Positions 43,953-54,240 of a stretch of 64,000 nucleotides of DNA are shown here, piece by piece. Both the position numbers and the translations under genes were made by a program. The notes under the pieces were generated by a model. The model did no database searches and was not told where the DNA came from. It saw only the letters and a program-made list of their open reading frames with translations. The first letter of the stretch is position 1, and each line of letters opens with the position of its first letter. Source of the stretch: Nitzschia sp. DOCU1 (lineage: Eukaryota; Bacillariophyta; Bacillariophyceae; Bacillariales; Bacillariaceae); contig OX595991.1 of the NCBI GenBank assembly GCA_951394045.1, positions 3,224,001 to 3,288,000 on the forward strand, read 5' to 3'.

Positions 43953-45956
43953 ATGTTGAGGGACAAGCTACGAGCTAGCCTTCAGAGCTTCACCCATGAC
44001 GTCGAAAACAATGGCATTCGAGCCGCCATTCGAAAACGGAGCAGCCCCATGATGGACCGCGGCGGTGACCCTATTGACCACCAAGATGACGGGCACCACT
44101 ATACACTCGGAGATCACATGGAATATCTTCATATTCATCAATCTTCTCAGCAAACATTTTATTGCGACGTGAGTCACTTGATGACTAGTGATTCAGCCTT
44201 GGGTGATCTCGTCCATGACTTTGTTCATCCCGTTCCGGAACGTCAGCTGGAGATGATGTACTTCGGACTGAATGAGATGTCCTATCGACATTCCAACAGC
44301 AACAGTTCTGGAAAGGAATCATCATCAAACATTCCAGTTCGCACCATGACGATGCGTCTTGCCCCTGATGTGATGACCGCTGTCGTATTGGATGCCGTTG
44401 AGGAAGCATGTGAGAATCAGGGCGCGAACATGACACCAGTCCTGAAAAGACTGCAGGGTCAGTTGCGATGTTTACTCGTCCCCGACGATGACACCAAACT
44501 TCCATTTATTCTAGACGCCATGGTGCTGACTAGAAAATCAGGCATGTTGGATCGTCTGCTCCTACTTCGTGTCTTCTATGCGTCTGGCGATTCAACGAGT
44601 GCAACGTCGGTACCGACTAAACGCCAGGCGGCCCAGCAACATCGGGCACAGGCCATTCATAACATTAATAACGCTGCTACGCAAGTGATGATTCCCATCA
44701 ACTTGCAATTGAGGGCTTCGGCAGCCTTTGTACAATACCTTGAGAAGCTGCAAGCCACCCCACGCTTCAACGAGATGGAACAACCTCCACTGTTATTGGA
44801 AAAGTGCCCCAAACCGTCGCCCAAGGCCTGCACGGCACACTTCATGGGCTCGTACGAGCCCACTATTTCTGTTCAAAAGCAGAAGGAGCTGAAGCAGTCT
44901 CCTTCTCAGGTCATGTTTCCAAGTTTGAACTCGGATGACTGGTCACTGCTTCAATCCAGTTGGAGCGTTCTATTGTCGGTTTGGAGGACTCTTGGGATCC
45001 AGAGGTGTTTGTTTCATAGCTTCGAGCTTCCTCAAAGTGGAACTTTGGTGCTGGATTTGCATTATTGCTCGCAACTGCGTCAGCTCGCTCGGGAATATAT
45101 GCTTGATGATCTTCGGAGGCAGCTTGCGGAAATTCATCAAACTATCGAACGCATTCAAACTCGGCAAACTAGATTTGCCAAGCTGATGGACCGGGCGTAC
45201 CAGAAGTACAAATTACCGCCCTTCACACCGTTACAGAAAGAATTACCACAGCTCAGAATCAAGGAGCCGAGTACCATCCCGCCACCGGCTTATACTCAAC
45301 TGGCCGAATGTGTCAGTCAATGTGTCGAACCGTCAGCGAAGCCTGCGACTACTATTTCTGATGACGTCGTGACCAAAGTTTACAAGACATTCTTGTCGTT
45401 TGATGACCTTCAATTTCGACAGTACTTAAAGGATGCCAATGACACTGTTACCGAGCGCTTGGTTCGAGTTCAAGAACTTCAAGAGGAATGTTTGTTAAAG
45501 ATCGAACGCCATCCTAATGGAGCCGCTGCAGCGAAACTCTTCGGCAAACATGCTAGGCTGGCAACCAATACGAAGGGTCGGGTTCACCGTGGTCTCTTGA
45601 CACGTGTTCCACTGGTTGAATTTGAAATCTTGAATGGCAAGTGTCAAATAACGGCCACCAGTATTTTGTGCCGCAAAAGCAACATACTCTTGGGGAGGGA
45701 TCAATACTATTTGTTTGATCTAAAGGCTGTTGATTGCATAGTAACGTCGGCGAACTGTATGATCATTCGAGGTAAAGCTGCTCCACCGGAAGACCTGTTT
45801 CAAATTCAAGCGTCTACGGATTTAGTTACTTTGGCATATGCTATCAAGACGTTGCAACATTTGCAAGCTGCGTTTGAAGAAAAACCAAAAACGCACAATC
45901 AGTGTGCTGTTCCGCAGATAAAGTTCCCTGACGGGAGATCGTTATTGGTTGCTTGA
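43953..45956 (+). CDS. Array paralogue 1, PH/GRAM-like end
   Basis: A 667-aa protein, first of three tandem paralogues. ATG 43953 is chosen because all three copies share M-L-R-x-K-(L/I)-R-(A/T)-S-L at this point; upstream in-frame sequence lacks ATG. Conserved parts are SFTHDVENNGIRAAIR near the N-terminus, YTLGDHMEYLHIH plus a YCD motif, VRTMTMRLAPDVM, a helical middle with a coiled coil (about 380-430), and a C-terminal block (VPLVEFEILNGKCQITATSI...LLGRDQYYLFDLK) resembling a PH or GRAM fold. There is no signal or membrane helix. Long tracts are almost identical to paralogue 3. Function unknown. Confidence 0.8.
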   Translation: MLRDKLRASLQSFTHDVENNGIRAAIRKRSSPMMDRGGDPIDHQDDGHHYTLGDHMEYLHIHQSSQQTFYCDVSHLMTSDSALGDLVHDFVHPVPERQLEMMYFGLNEMSYRHSNSNSSGKESSSNIPVRTMTMRLAPDVMTAVVLDAVEEACENQGANMTPVLKRLQGQLRCLLVPDDDTKLPFILDAMVLTRKSGMLDRLLLLRVFYASGDSTSATSVPTKRQAAQQHRAQAIHNINNAATQVMIPINLQLRASAAFVQYLEKLQATPRFNEMEQPPLLLEKCPKPSPKACTAHFMGSYEPTISVQKQKELKQSPSQVMFPSLNSDDWSLLQSSWSVLLSVWRTLGIQRCLFHSFELPQSGTLVLDLHYCSQLRQLAREYMLDDLRRQLAEIHQTIERIQTRQTRFAKLMDRAYQKYKLPPFTPLQKELPQLRIKEPSTIPPPAYTQLAECVSQCVEPSAKPATTISDDVVTKVYKTFLSFDDLQFRQYLKDANDTVTERLVRVQELQEECLLKIERHPNGAAAAKLFGKHARLATNTKGRVHRGLLTRVPLVEFEILNGKCQITATSILCRKSNILLGRDQYYLFDLKAVDCIVTSANCMIIRGKAAPPEDLFQIQASTDLVTLAYAIKTLQHLQAAFEEKPKTHNQCAVPQIKFPDGRSLLVA

Positions 45957-46435
45957 TTTGAAAGGGTCGAATATATCGGCGGTGTACCCACCTCCAGCTA
46001 GCTACTAGAGAGTGATACTAGTTACTAGTCGCTCGAAACGGCAACTTGCAACCCTTGTTGCTATTTGTGTATTCGATATGCATGTTTCCACCCTTTATTA
46101 CATAGTAGAAGCACGATGAAGATAACCAATCTCTACCTTCTAACAGCATAATAGTCGATATCCGAATTCGGGGCTCAATCCTCTCGCTACAGTATTACCA
46201 AGGGGACAGAGCGTGTTTGCTTCCGTTCGACTCCGTTTTTTGACGTCGGTTCGGAGTTTCGGAGACTGAAAGCAGTAGGATTCAACGCATCAATTTTTGG
46301 CGAAATTTATGGCGCACGACCCACATCTCACATCACCGCGTGAGCCGAAAAATTGCATCTGTATCACGAATCACCGACCATGACATTCATTTGCAAACAC
46401 AAATTTCATTGAGCTTCCTTTATACTCTTGTAACA
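45957..46435. other. Spacer between array copies 1 and 2
   Basis: Intergenic; carries the promoter of copy 2. A tgacgtc motif at about 46241 resembles a CRE/bZIP site but is isolated. No gene seen. Confidence 0.35.
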
Positions 46436-48412
46436 ATGCTGAGGGGAAAATTGCGAACTAGCCTTCTGAGCTTCACCCATGAAGTGGAAAACAATGGCAT
46501 CGCAGCCGCTATTCGACGACAGAGCAGCCCGATCATGATGGACCGCGGCGACCTTTCTGACCACGATGACGGTCATCACTATACACTCGGGGATCACATG
46601 GAATATCTACATATACATCAATCTCCTAAGCAATCTTTTTATTGTGATGTCGGTCACTTGATGACTAGTGATTCAACCGTGGCTGACCTCGTGCGTGACT
46701 TTGTTCATCCGATTCCGGAAAGTCAACTCGAAGAGATGTACTTTGGGATGGATGAGTTGTCCTATCGATATTCTAGCAGCAACGCCCCTCTAAAGGAATC
46801 ATCACGAAACCTTCCCGTGCGCACCATGACCATGCGACTGTGTCCCGAGGTGATGACTGCCGTCGTACTAGATGCCGTTCAGGAGGCATGTGAAAATCAG
46901 GCCGACAGCATGACACAAGTCCTGAAAAGACTGCAGGGACATTTCCAATGTTTACTGGTTCCCGATGATGACACCAAACTTCCATTTATTGTAGATGCCA
47001 TGGTGGTGACAAGTAAATCAGGCATGCTGGATCGTCTTCTGCTACTTCGTGTCTTCTATGCGTCTGGCGATTCAACCAATGCAACGTCGGTACCGACTAA
47101 ACGCCAGGTGGCCCAGCAACATCGGGCACAGACGATTCGCAACGTTAATAATGCTGATATGCAGGTTATGATCCCAATCAACTTGCACTTGAGAGCTGCG
47201 GCGGCCTTTGTACAGTTCATTCAAAAGCAACAACAACGCTCAAAGCAGCCACTAATGCAGAAATGTCCCCAGCCATCGCCCAAACTCACTACGTCCCACT
47301 TTATGAGCACATACGAACCGACGCTCTCAGTTCATGTGCAAAATGATCAACACCAACAAACTGCCCAGCCATCATTTCCGTGTTTGAACTCGGACGACTG
47401 GTCGTTGTTGCAATCCAGCTGGAGTACGTTGTCGGCAATTTGGAATACTCTGGGCACCCACAAGTGCTTGTTTCACATGGTAGAGCTATCCCAAGAATCT
47501 CCTTTGGTGTTGGATTATCACTATTGTACCCAAATTCGGCAGTTGGCTCGGGAGCGTATGCTAGCTGAACTTCAGGACGACCTTGCCGAAATGCAACGAA
47601 CCCTATTGGACATGGAGAAGGCTCACGCTGGATTTACCAGAATTATGGAACGGGCTCGTCAGAGGTACAAATTACCTCCGTTGCCTCAAAGAAACCTGGC
47701 ACCATTGAACTTAAAGGAGCCCGCTTCCATTCCACCACCCAATTTTACTCGATTGGCTGAAATTGCAAGTAATTGCGTGAAATCTTCCGGCAAAGCTCCT
47801 ACTGCAGTTTGCGATGAAGTTGTGACCACAGTTTATAAGACCTTCGTCTCGTTGGACGATCATCAATGCCGACAATCCTTAAAAGATGCCAATGCGTTGG
47901 TTACGGAGCGTTTGGTACAAATTCAACAACTTCAAGGTGAATGGTTGCTACAAGTCCAACGCCATCCGAATACTCAAGTAGTGGCAAAAATCTTTGGCAA
48001 ATTCGCCCGACTTGCCACCAATAGTGTCGGTCGATTCCATCGCGTCCTACCCGCCCGTGTCCCTCTAGTGGAATTTGACATATTGAATGGCAAGTGTCAG
48101 ATTACTGCTACGAGTATTTTGTGTCGCAAAAGCAATATACTCTTGGGAAGGGATCAATACTTTTTGTTTGATCTAAAGGTGGTCGATTGTATAGTGGTGT
48201 CGCCAAATTGTATGATCATTCGAGGTAAAGCGGCGCCAGCGGAAGAACTCTTTCAACTACATACGTCCACGGATTTAGTCACTCTATCTTACGTAATCAC
48301 GACGTTGCAACATTTGCAAGGCGTGTTTGAAGAAGCTCCAGACCAGCAACAACGTTGTGCTGTTACGCAGACACAGCAGCATCTTCGCGGGCGATCATTA
48401 TTGGTTGCTTGA
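46436..48412 (+). CDS. Array paralogue 2, most diverged copy
   Basis: A 658-aa single-exon paralogue of 43953 and 49428. ATG 46436 gives the shared MLRGKLRTSL start. The same landmarks are kept (YTLGDHMEYLHIH, VRTMTMRLCPEVM, VPLVEFDILNGKCQITATSI). The central Gln-rich stretch is shorter and the coiled-coil region differs. It has not shared in the homogenisation seen between copies 1 and 3, so it has drifted independently. It is probably cytosolic, with a PH/GRAM-like C-terminus by inference. Confidence 0.8.
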   Translation: MLRGKLRTSLLSFTHEVENNGIAAAIRRQSSPIMMDRGDLSDHDDGHHYTLGDHMEYLHIHQSPKQSFYCDVGHLMTSDSTVADLVRDFVHPIPESQLEEMYFGMDELSYRYSSSNAPLKESSRNLPVRTMTMRLCPEVMTAVVLDAVQEACENQADSMTQVLKRLQGHFQCLLVPDDDTKLPFIVDAMVVTSKSGMLDRLLLLRVFYASGDSTNATSVPTKRQVAQQHRAQTIRNVNNADMQVMIPINLHLRAAAAFVQFIQKQQQRSKQPLMQKCPQPSPKLTTSHFMSTYEPTLSVHVQNDQHQQTAQPSFPCLNSDDWSLLQSSWSTLSAIWNTLGTHKCLFHMVELSQESPLVLDYHYCTQIRQLARERMLAELQDDLAEMQRTLLDMEKAHAGFTRIMERARQRYKLPPLPQRNLAPLNLKEPASIPPPNFTRLAEIASNCVKSSGKAPTAVCDEVVTTVYKTFVSLDDHQCRQSLKDANALVTERLVQIQQLQGEWLLQVQRHPNTQVVAKIFGKFARLATNSVGRFHRVLPARVPLVEFDILNGKCQITATSILCRKSNILLGRDQYFLFDLKVVDCIVVSPNCMIIRGKAAPAEELFQLHTSTDLVTLSYVITTLQHLQGVFEEAPDQQQRCAVTQTQQHLRGRSLLVA

Positions 48413-49427
48413 TTAGAAAGTGATGAATGAGAAAAGCAATACGTCCACATGGATCTAGTTGTCTGGTTATGCCTGTCATGAAATCCCCTTTCACGTCCGT
48501 CTCTACTACAAAGGCACAGATCATGGGCTGTAATGGAGTGCTTCTTGGGACGACGGCCGATTATCTATTCCAGTTCCACTACTTTTTATGATACATGTTT
48601 CAGAGTATTTGTTACATCCACCATGGTTGACTCTTTCGGTTGCGATTAGGCAAAGGGACCCAGCCCACCAAATCCTGGATTCAGAATCCAGCCAAGACTA
48701 ACTAGTACTACTCTTGACAAAGTTCAGCATTCCTGTTATGGTTGTCCCAGAAAAGCTGTTCCCAGCCGATAATGTCCAACAAAACGTCGTGTGCATAATA
48801 GCAGAAAGCCGCTGGTATTTTGTTAACTTGTTGTTCGTTCGAAGTGAAAGGAACTCCTCGACACCATAATCATCTGCCAGCCTCAACACAAACTTAGAAG
48901 TCATATGCATTCGGCTCCTGCGTTCATTCGCATTACTACAAGGATCAACATCACGAAGGTGTTAGCCTTCTGTTGTTTCTTTCCTACCAAATCATCGCCG
49001 CCGTGAGTAGTCGACATGTTGGAACTATCAGTTTTCCTTCCCGAATGAGTCTTGTGAGACCGTCGTCCGTCCGCCCAACGGACGTGCTGCATTGCCCAAA
49101 TTTTTGGCGAGATCGAACGCATATGTGGGCACTCCGCCAGCTTTTGGCGGGAAGCTGATTTGGCGACGAATTGGAGGTATCTACGTAGCCATGCTTCCAA
49201 ACGAAGTATGGATGGAAGGGCATGTAATCTACGATTAATGAATTCAAATCTGTTACAATACATAATGAGGATATCTACTAGCATATTGTCGAGCCAGCTC
49301 GCAATGGCTGCCAGCACCACCAACTTTTAAGGACATCCTCTCAGGGACCAAAAACAAAACAACAACAACCAAAAACATCGAACTCTTGCAAACACAACTT
49401 TCATTGAAGACATTTACTTTTGGAGCC
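48413..49427. other. Spacer between array copies 2 and 3
   Basis: About 1 kb. Minus-strand frames at 48910-48698 and 49323-48901 have no recognisable product. The first (containing LADDYGVEEFLSLRTNN) looks mildly protein-like and may be a remnant. Position 48675-48691 forms a perfect tRNA-anticodon-like hairpin, but no tRNA. Confidence 0.35.
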
Positions 49428-51386
49428 ATGTTGAGAGAGAAAATACGAGCTAGCCTTCAGAGCTTTACCCATGACGTGGAAAACAATGGCATTCGAGCCG
49501 CCATTCGAAGACGGAGCAGCCCCATGATGGACCGCGGCGGTGACCCCACTGACCACCAGGATGACGGGCACCACTATACACTCGGAGATCACATGGAATA
49601 TCTGCATATCCATCGATCTTCTCAGCAAACATTTTATTGCGACGTGAGTCACTTGATGACTAGCGATTCAGCCTTGGGTGATCTCGTGCATGACTTTGTT
49701 CATCCCGTTCCGGAGCGCCAACTTGAAGAAATGTACTTCGGACTGAATGAGTTGTCCTATCGACATTCCAACAGCAACAGTTCTGGAAAGGAATCGTCTC
49801 CAAACCTTCCTGTTCGCACCATGACGATGCGTCTTGCCCCAGATGTGATGAGCGCGGTCGTACTGGATGCCGTTTTGGAAGCATGTGAGAATCAGGGCGC
49901 AAACATGACACAAGTCCTGAAACGTCTTCACGGGCATTTGCAATGTTTACTTGTCCCCGACGATGACACCAAACTTCCATTTATTCTAGATGCCATGGTG
50001 ATGACTAGAAAATCAGGCATGCTGGATCGTCTTCTGCTACTTCGTGTCTTCTATGCGTCTGGCGATTCAACAAGTGCAACGTCGGTACCGACTAAACGCC
50101 AGGTGGCCCAGCAACATCGGGCACAGGCCATTCATAACATTAATAACGCTGCTACTCAAGTGATGATTCCCATCAACTTGCAATTGAGGGCTTCGGCAGC
50201 CTTTGTACAATACCTTGAGAAGCTGCAAGCCACCCCACGCTTCAACGAGATGGAACAACCTCCACTGTTATTGGAAAAGTGCCCCAAACCGTCGCCCAAG
50301 GCCTGCACGGCACACTTCATGGGCTCGTACGAGCCCACTATTTCTGTTCAAAAGCAGAAGGAGCTGAAGCAGTCTCCTTCTCAGGTCATGTTTCCAAGTT
50401 TGAACTCGGATGACTGGTCACTGCTTCAATCCAGTTGGAGCGTTCTATTGTCGGTTTGGAGGACTCTTGGGATCCAGAGGTGTTTGTTTCATAACTTCCA
50501 ATTGCCGGAGAGCGGTCCTTTGGTGCTGGATTTGCATTATTGCTCGCAACTGCGTCAGCTCGCTCGGGAGTATATGCTTGTCGATATTCGGAAGCAGCTT
50601 ACAGAGATTGAACAAACTATCCAACGCATGGAAACGCGCCAAGCCAGATTTGCCAAGCTGATGGACCGGGCTTACCAGAAGTACAAATTACCGCCCTTCA
50701 CACCGTTACAGAAAGAATTACCACAGCTCAGAATCAAGGAGCCGAGTACCATCCCGCCACCGGCTTATACTCAACTGGCTGAATGTGTCAGTCAATGTGT
50801 CGAACCTTCAGCGAAGCCCGCTAGTACTATTTGTGATGACGTCGTGACCAAAGTTTACAAGACATTCTTGTCGTTTGATGAGCATCAATCTCGGACCTAC
50901 TTGAAAGACGCCAATGACACTGTCACCGAGCGCTTGGTTCGAGTTCAAGAACTTCAAGAGGAATGTTTGTTAAAGATCGAACGCCATCCTAATGGAGCAG
51001 CTGCAGCGAAACTCTTCGTCAAACATGCTCGGCTAGCCACCAATTCGAAGGGTCGGGTTCATCGTGGTCTCTTAACGCGTGTTCCACTGGTCGAATTTGA
51101 AATCTTGAATGGCAAGTGTCAAATAACGGCCACCAGTATTTTGTGCCGCAAAAGCAACATACTCTTGGGAAGGGATCAATATTATTTGTTTGATCTAAAG
51201 GCTGTTGATTGCATAGTAACGTCGGCGAATTGCATGCTCATTCGAGGTAACGCTGCTCCACCGGAAGAACTCTTTCAAATTCAAGCGTCTACGGATTTAG
51301 TTACTTTGGCATACGCGATCAAGACGCTGCAACATTTACAAGCTGTTTTTGAAAGAGAACCAAATGGCCAGCAACAAAGTCCATAA
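49428..51386 (+). CDS. Array paralogue 3, near twin of paralogue 1
   Basis: A 652-aa single-exon protein; ATG 49428 gives MLREKIRASL. It is collinear with paralogue 1 at a constant offset of 5,475 bp over the stretch from 43953 to at least 45100. Blocks of near identity (such as 50160-50492 against 44685-45017) alternate with clearly diverged blocks, for example LPESGPLVLD against LPQSGTLVLD and the coiled coil at about 50580-50640. The C-terminus is shortened by about 15 residues (ends EPNGQQQSP). Function unknown, as for the other copies. Confidence 0.8.
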   Translation: MLREKIRASLQSFTHDVENNGIRAAIRRRSSPMMDRGGDPTDHQDDGHHYTLGDHMEYLHIHRSSQQTFYCDVSHLMTSDSALGDLVHDFVHPVPERQLEEMYFGLNELSYRHSNSNSSGKESSPNLPVRTMTMRLAPDVMSAVVLDAVLEACENQGANMTQVLKRLHGHLQCLLVPDDDTKLPFILDAMVMTRKSGMLDRLLLLRVFYASGDSTSATSVPTKRQVAQQHRAQAIHNINNAATQVMIPINLQLRASAAFVQYLEKLQATPRFNEMEQPPLLLEKCPKPSPKACTAHFMGSYEPTISVQKQKELKQSPSQVMFPSLNSDDWSLLQSSWSVLLSVWRTLGIQRCLFHNFQLPESGPLVLDLHYCSQLRQLAREYMLVDIRKQLTEIEQTIQRMETRQARFAKLMDRAYQKYKLPPFTPLQKELPQLRIKEPSTIPPPAYTQLAECVSQCVEPSAKPASTICDDVVTKVYKTFLSFDEHQSRTYLKDANDTVTERLVRVQELQEECLLKIERHPNGAAAAKLFVKHARLATNSKGRVHRGLLTRVPLVEFEILNGKCQITATSILCRKSNILLGRDQYYLFDLKAVDCIVTSANCMLIRGNAAPPEELFQIQASTDLVTLAYAIKTLQHLQAVFEREPNGQQQSP

Positions 51387-52110
51387 TCATCGATCCCAAA
51401 AGCCAGACGCTATTGTTTTGCTAGACTGGTGCCTGATGACCTTCACGCCCATCAGTCGGCTGAAATCATGGTGTGGAACTTTCAGGAATAGCACGTGGTG
51501 GTCATTTTGTTTGAATGTTTGTAAGGACCCCTGTAGAATACTATCACTAGCAGATCATGATGATCCCATCCACACGAATACGTCTTGTTGCTGGCGGATC
51601 TAAAGTCCCAAACACAAAGAATCTTGGACGAACATCCATTTTGAGACGGATAAGGATCCTGAGGATGATATTGATGACGACAATCACGCTGTTATGGTGT
51701 GGGAACAAAAGAAGTATCTCAGCTTGCCTTCATCATGATGGATGGATCTTTCGACATCCTGGACGTCAACCGTGATGCTTGACGACTGACTCGTTGTCTC
51801 CACGGCAACGAATACTACGGTTACTGCCCGGCGATCCTTGAAAATCGCTTATTGCTGTTAAGAAGGAATGGATACAAGGTGACAATATGAGCCGTACTTG
51901 TCTTGGCGCATTGATCCTCCTATGGCATGGATCCTGTTGACTACAGAGACGACGGATTGTTTGCGATGTGTGGTGGGTGTGGTATACATACAGACAGTTA
52001 CCATACCTGGTACCTGGTAAGTGTGCCGGCGACAGGAGACTGACTCACTCGCTCGCTTGTACGCACGCCCAATTTCGGATTTTCACTGGTACCCACACCG
52101 TTCGCAACCG
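51387..52110. other. Intergenic region
   Basis: A short plus frame at about 51605-51737 reads like protein (contains FETDKDPEDDIDDDNHAVMV) but has no start and no recognised family. It may be a remnant exon. Otherwise nothing is seen. Confidence 0.35.
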
Positions 52111-52923
52111 ATGGCGGTAAACTATGGCAGTGGGGACTTTCATATTTCTCCATGGTTCGTTGCGAAACAAGGCTCCCTCAACATGCTGTCTGGCACGGCT
52201 AGGTTCTTTCGGGGTAGCAAACTAAGGGGCCGTCTCTTTGAGATGGATCATGTCAGAAAGTGCTTTGATTCGTCAAGCATCACTTGCATGGCCTGTGGAG
52301 GCAAAGCAACTATACTTTTGTACGAAGAGGGCACCTGGGCATTTACTTCTGGTCTTCCAAAATATTTGCAGAACAAATTATGGGGCCGCCAACGTTGGCT
52401 TCCAAGTCCAGAATATGTGTCACTCGGTTCCGAAGATCGCTACTATATTCGATTTCAAGATGGCAAATCACAGTGGGTGGGATGCGACCTCCTGACAGAG
52501 AGTCTAAAGATGGACAATGAGACGTGTTATGATGTGGCATCTGTCGCTTTTGGCAGCGACTGGGACTCGTTCTTTATTGTGTACAAAGACGGGGGCTATA
52601 ACTACTTCAACGTTCCAGATGCATTGATTGATCTAGAAGAAACTCGACGCCAAGCACGTACCGACCTGGACTGTGTCTCGCTGGGTCCGGCCGGGGAATG
52701 GTTTCTGAGGGCAAAGAACGGACGTATGTGGTGGAACAGCATGTCTCATGAGAGCATGGATGAGATTGCAGCGCACCAACATCAAGTGACCTTTATGGAT
52801 TTTGGTGATGGGGGCGCCTACTTGCTCCTCGTAGAGGATGGTGACGACGACCTCGTAGAGTATGACAACTCCTGCGCAGAGTCTGGCTACTCCTGGGTAG
52901 ACTACGATGACGATGACGAGTAG
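52111..52923 (+). CDS. Beta-propeller-like aromatic repeat protein
   Basis: A 270-aa protein starting at ATG 52111; the open frame begins earlier at 52021 without ATG. About five diverged units of 45-55 residues follow one pattern: (V/S)(S/A)(L/F)G, then a strand of aromatic residues, (D/N)G, and an aromatic pair. Examples are SLGSEDRYYIRFQDGKSQW, AFGSDWDSFFIVYKDGGYNY, SLGPAGEWFLRAKNGRMWW and DFGDGGAYLLLVEDG. This fits blades of a small propeller or beta-prism. The tail is acidic (DYDDDDE). There is no signal peptide. It is probably a protein-binding scaffold by inference; I do not recognise a named family. Confidence 0.6.
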   Translation: MAVNYGSGDFHISPWFVAKQGSLNMLSGTARFFRGSKLRGRLFEMDHVRKCFDSSSITCMACGGKATILLYEEGTWAFTSGLPKYLQNKLWGRQRWLPSPEYVSLGSEDRYYIRFQDGKSQWVGCDLLTESLKMDNETCYDVASVAFGSDWDSFFIVYKDGGYNYFNVPDALIDLEETRRQARTDLDCVSLGPAGEWFLRAKNGRMWWNSMSHESMDEIAAHQHQVTFMDFGDGGAYLLLVEDGDDDLVEYDNSCAESGYSWVDYDDDDE

Positions 52924-53368
52924 CTAGAAGAAGCTCATGATGTAAATTCGACGTCTTCTCTCCTGGTCCTCGTAGTAGTAGTTAAAGCAAAGTTCCTAGC
53001 CGGTCGTCAGCAAGAACAAGACGCTGTTCCCACTTTCAACTGTTTCATTTAGATCTTTTTTTTCTTCTGAACAAGGATGAGTGTCTTCCAAGTTTCGCCT
53101 CGCTGGGGTTAGTAATAGAATCGGTCGACACGACCGACTGCTTTCTCGCGCGTCAACTGAATTTTCGATTCGAGAGAGTCCTTTTCCCTCTTTTTGATTT
53201 TTCGGCGGGAAAGAAAGGAGTCGCGTCCACGGGATCCAACCGACCATGGTGGCTGCGTTCTCATCCTTCCTCCCGCCAGAGTCCGTCTTATCGAAACACT
53301 CTACTGCAGCTACTAGTAGACGAAACCCACAACACTACTACTACCTCTTATATATCATTATTACTACA
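52924..53368. promoter_or_regulatory. Intergenic region upstream of the coiled-coil gene
   Basis: Contains the promoter and leader of the gene at 53369. A t-rich tract lies near 53050. An earlier in-frame ATG at 53246 could extend the next protein by 41 residues. Confidence 0.4.
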
Positions 53369-54028
53369 ATGGGCATCTGGGACAAGGTCAAGAAAGAAGG
53401 CCAAAAGGTGAAACTCCAAGGCGAAATCGCGTTGCTCAAGCGCGACATTACAGGCCGTCAAAAAGCCTTTGGAGTCGAATTGTACGATTTGTTGACCAAC
53501 GACAAGCAAAAGTTGCTGGGCGTGTCTGCGGGCACTCTCTTCAAAGGCCAGCAAGAAGAACTAAAAGAGCCTTTTGAACGAGCACGAGAAGATGTCGTGG
53601 GCATTCAATCTCGCAAAGACCAGAAGCAAAAAGAATTGGATGTCTTGGAAGTCAAGGGCGCGCACACGCTTCCAGACTACACGGTAGGACAAAAGGCCAA
53701 CAAGGCGGGACGCGCCATTGCCAATGGCGCTAAAGGCACTAAGCTTCAAGCCGAAATGGCATTGTTGGATCGCGAAATCAAAGTTCGCAAGGAACAATTC
53801 GGTGTCGATGTCTTTGCTCTTGCTAGAAACTCCGAAGAGCGCAAATCGAAAAATCCCGTCAAGCGTCTGAGTACGGCAGTTGCTAATTTGTCACAGCAAG
53901 AACAAGATATTCAGGCTTGTATCGACAAGGCCAAGGAAGATGTTACCCGCTTGGAAGGTAAGATTCACTCCAAGCAAATGGAAATTCATTCCTTGAATGA
54001 TGGAGAAACAGAACCAATGATGGGATAG
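53369..54028 (+). CDS. Coiled-coil protein with an internal duplication
   Basis: A 219-aa, strongly helical, charged protein. Two halves repeat: KVKLQGEIALLKRDITGRQK followed by FGVELYDLL, and TKLQAEMALLDREIKVRKEQ followed by FGVDVFAL. Each half ends in a Gln/Glu/Lys-rich coiled coil. I start it at ATG 53369 (MGIWDKVKKEGQK), because the extra 41 residues from ATG 53246 are Ser/Tyr-rich and unlike the rest; the longer form is possible. There is no membrane helix. It probably forms rods or dimers. Function unknown. It converges with the gene at 54241. Confidence 0.7.
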   Translation: MGIWDKVKKEGQKVKLQGEIALLKRDITGRQKAFGVELYDLLTNDKQKLLGVSAGTLFKGQQEELKEPFERAREDVVGIQSRKDQKQKELDVLEVKGAHTLPDYTVGQKANKAGRAIANGAKGTKLQAEMALLDREIKVRKEQFGVDVFALARNSEERKSKNPVKRLSTAVANLSQQEQDIQACIDKAKEDVTRLEGKIHSKQMEIHSLNDGETEPMMG

Positions 54029-54240
54029 TAGATCATAGTACTACTACTAGTAGATAAGAGCTATTATAAGTAGCAACAACAAGCAAACTAGTCTTTTCAC
54101 AGTGTCTAATTCGAACTAAACTAGCATGCTCGTGAAATACCTGTTCGCTACTAGCATTAACATTATCCAAACGCGTTTTGGGGTGTTGCTCTTGTGTTGT
54201 CGTTGTTGCGCTCTGAAATTACGACAAACAACAACCAAAG

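Noticed and set aside
46238..46250. tgacgtc CRE-like site
   Set aside because: It is a single isolated match in a 480-bp spacer. Without repeats or conservation it is not above chance.
48675..48691. Perfect hairpin resembling the anticodon arm of tRNA-Gln (minus strand, anticodon CTG)
   Set aside because: No matching acceptor stem or T-arm (no GGTTCGAATCC-type box) lies at the right distance, so it is at most a degenerate tRNA trace or chance.
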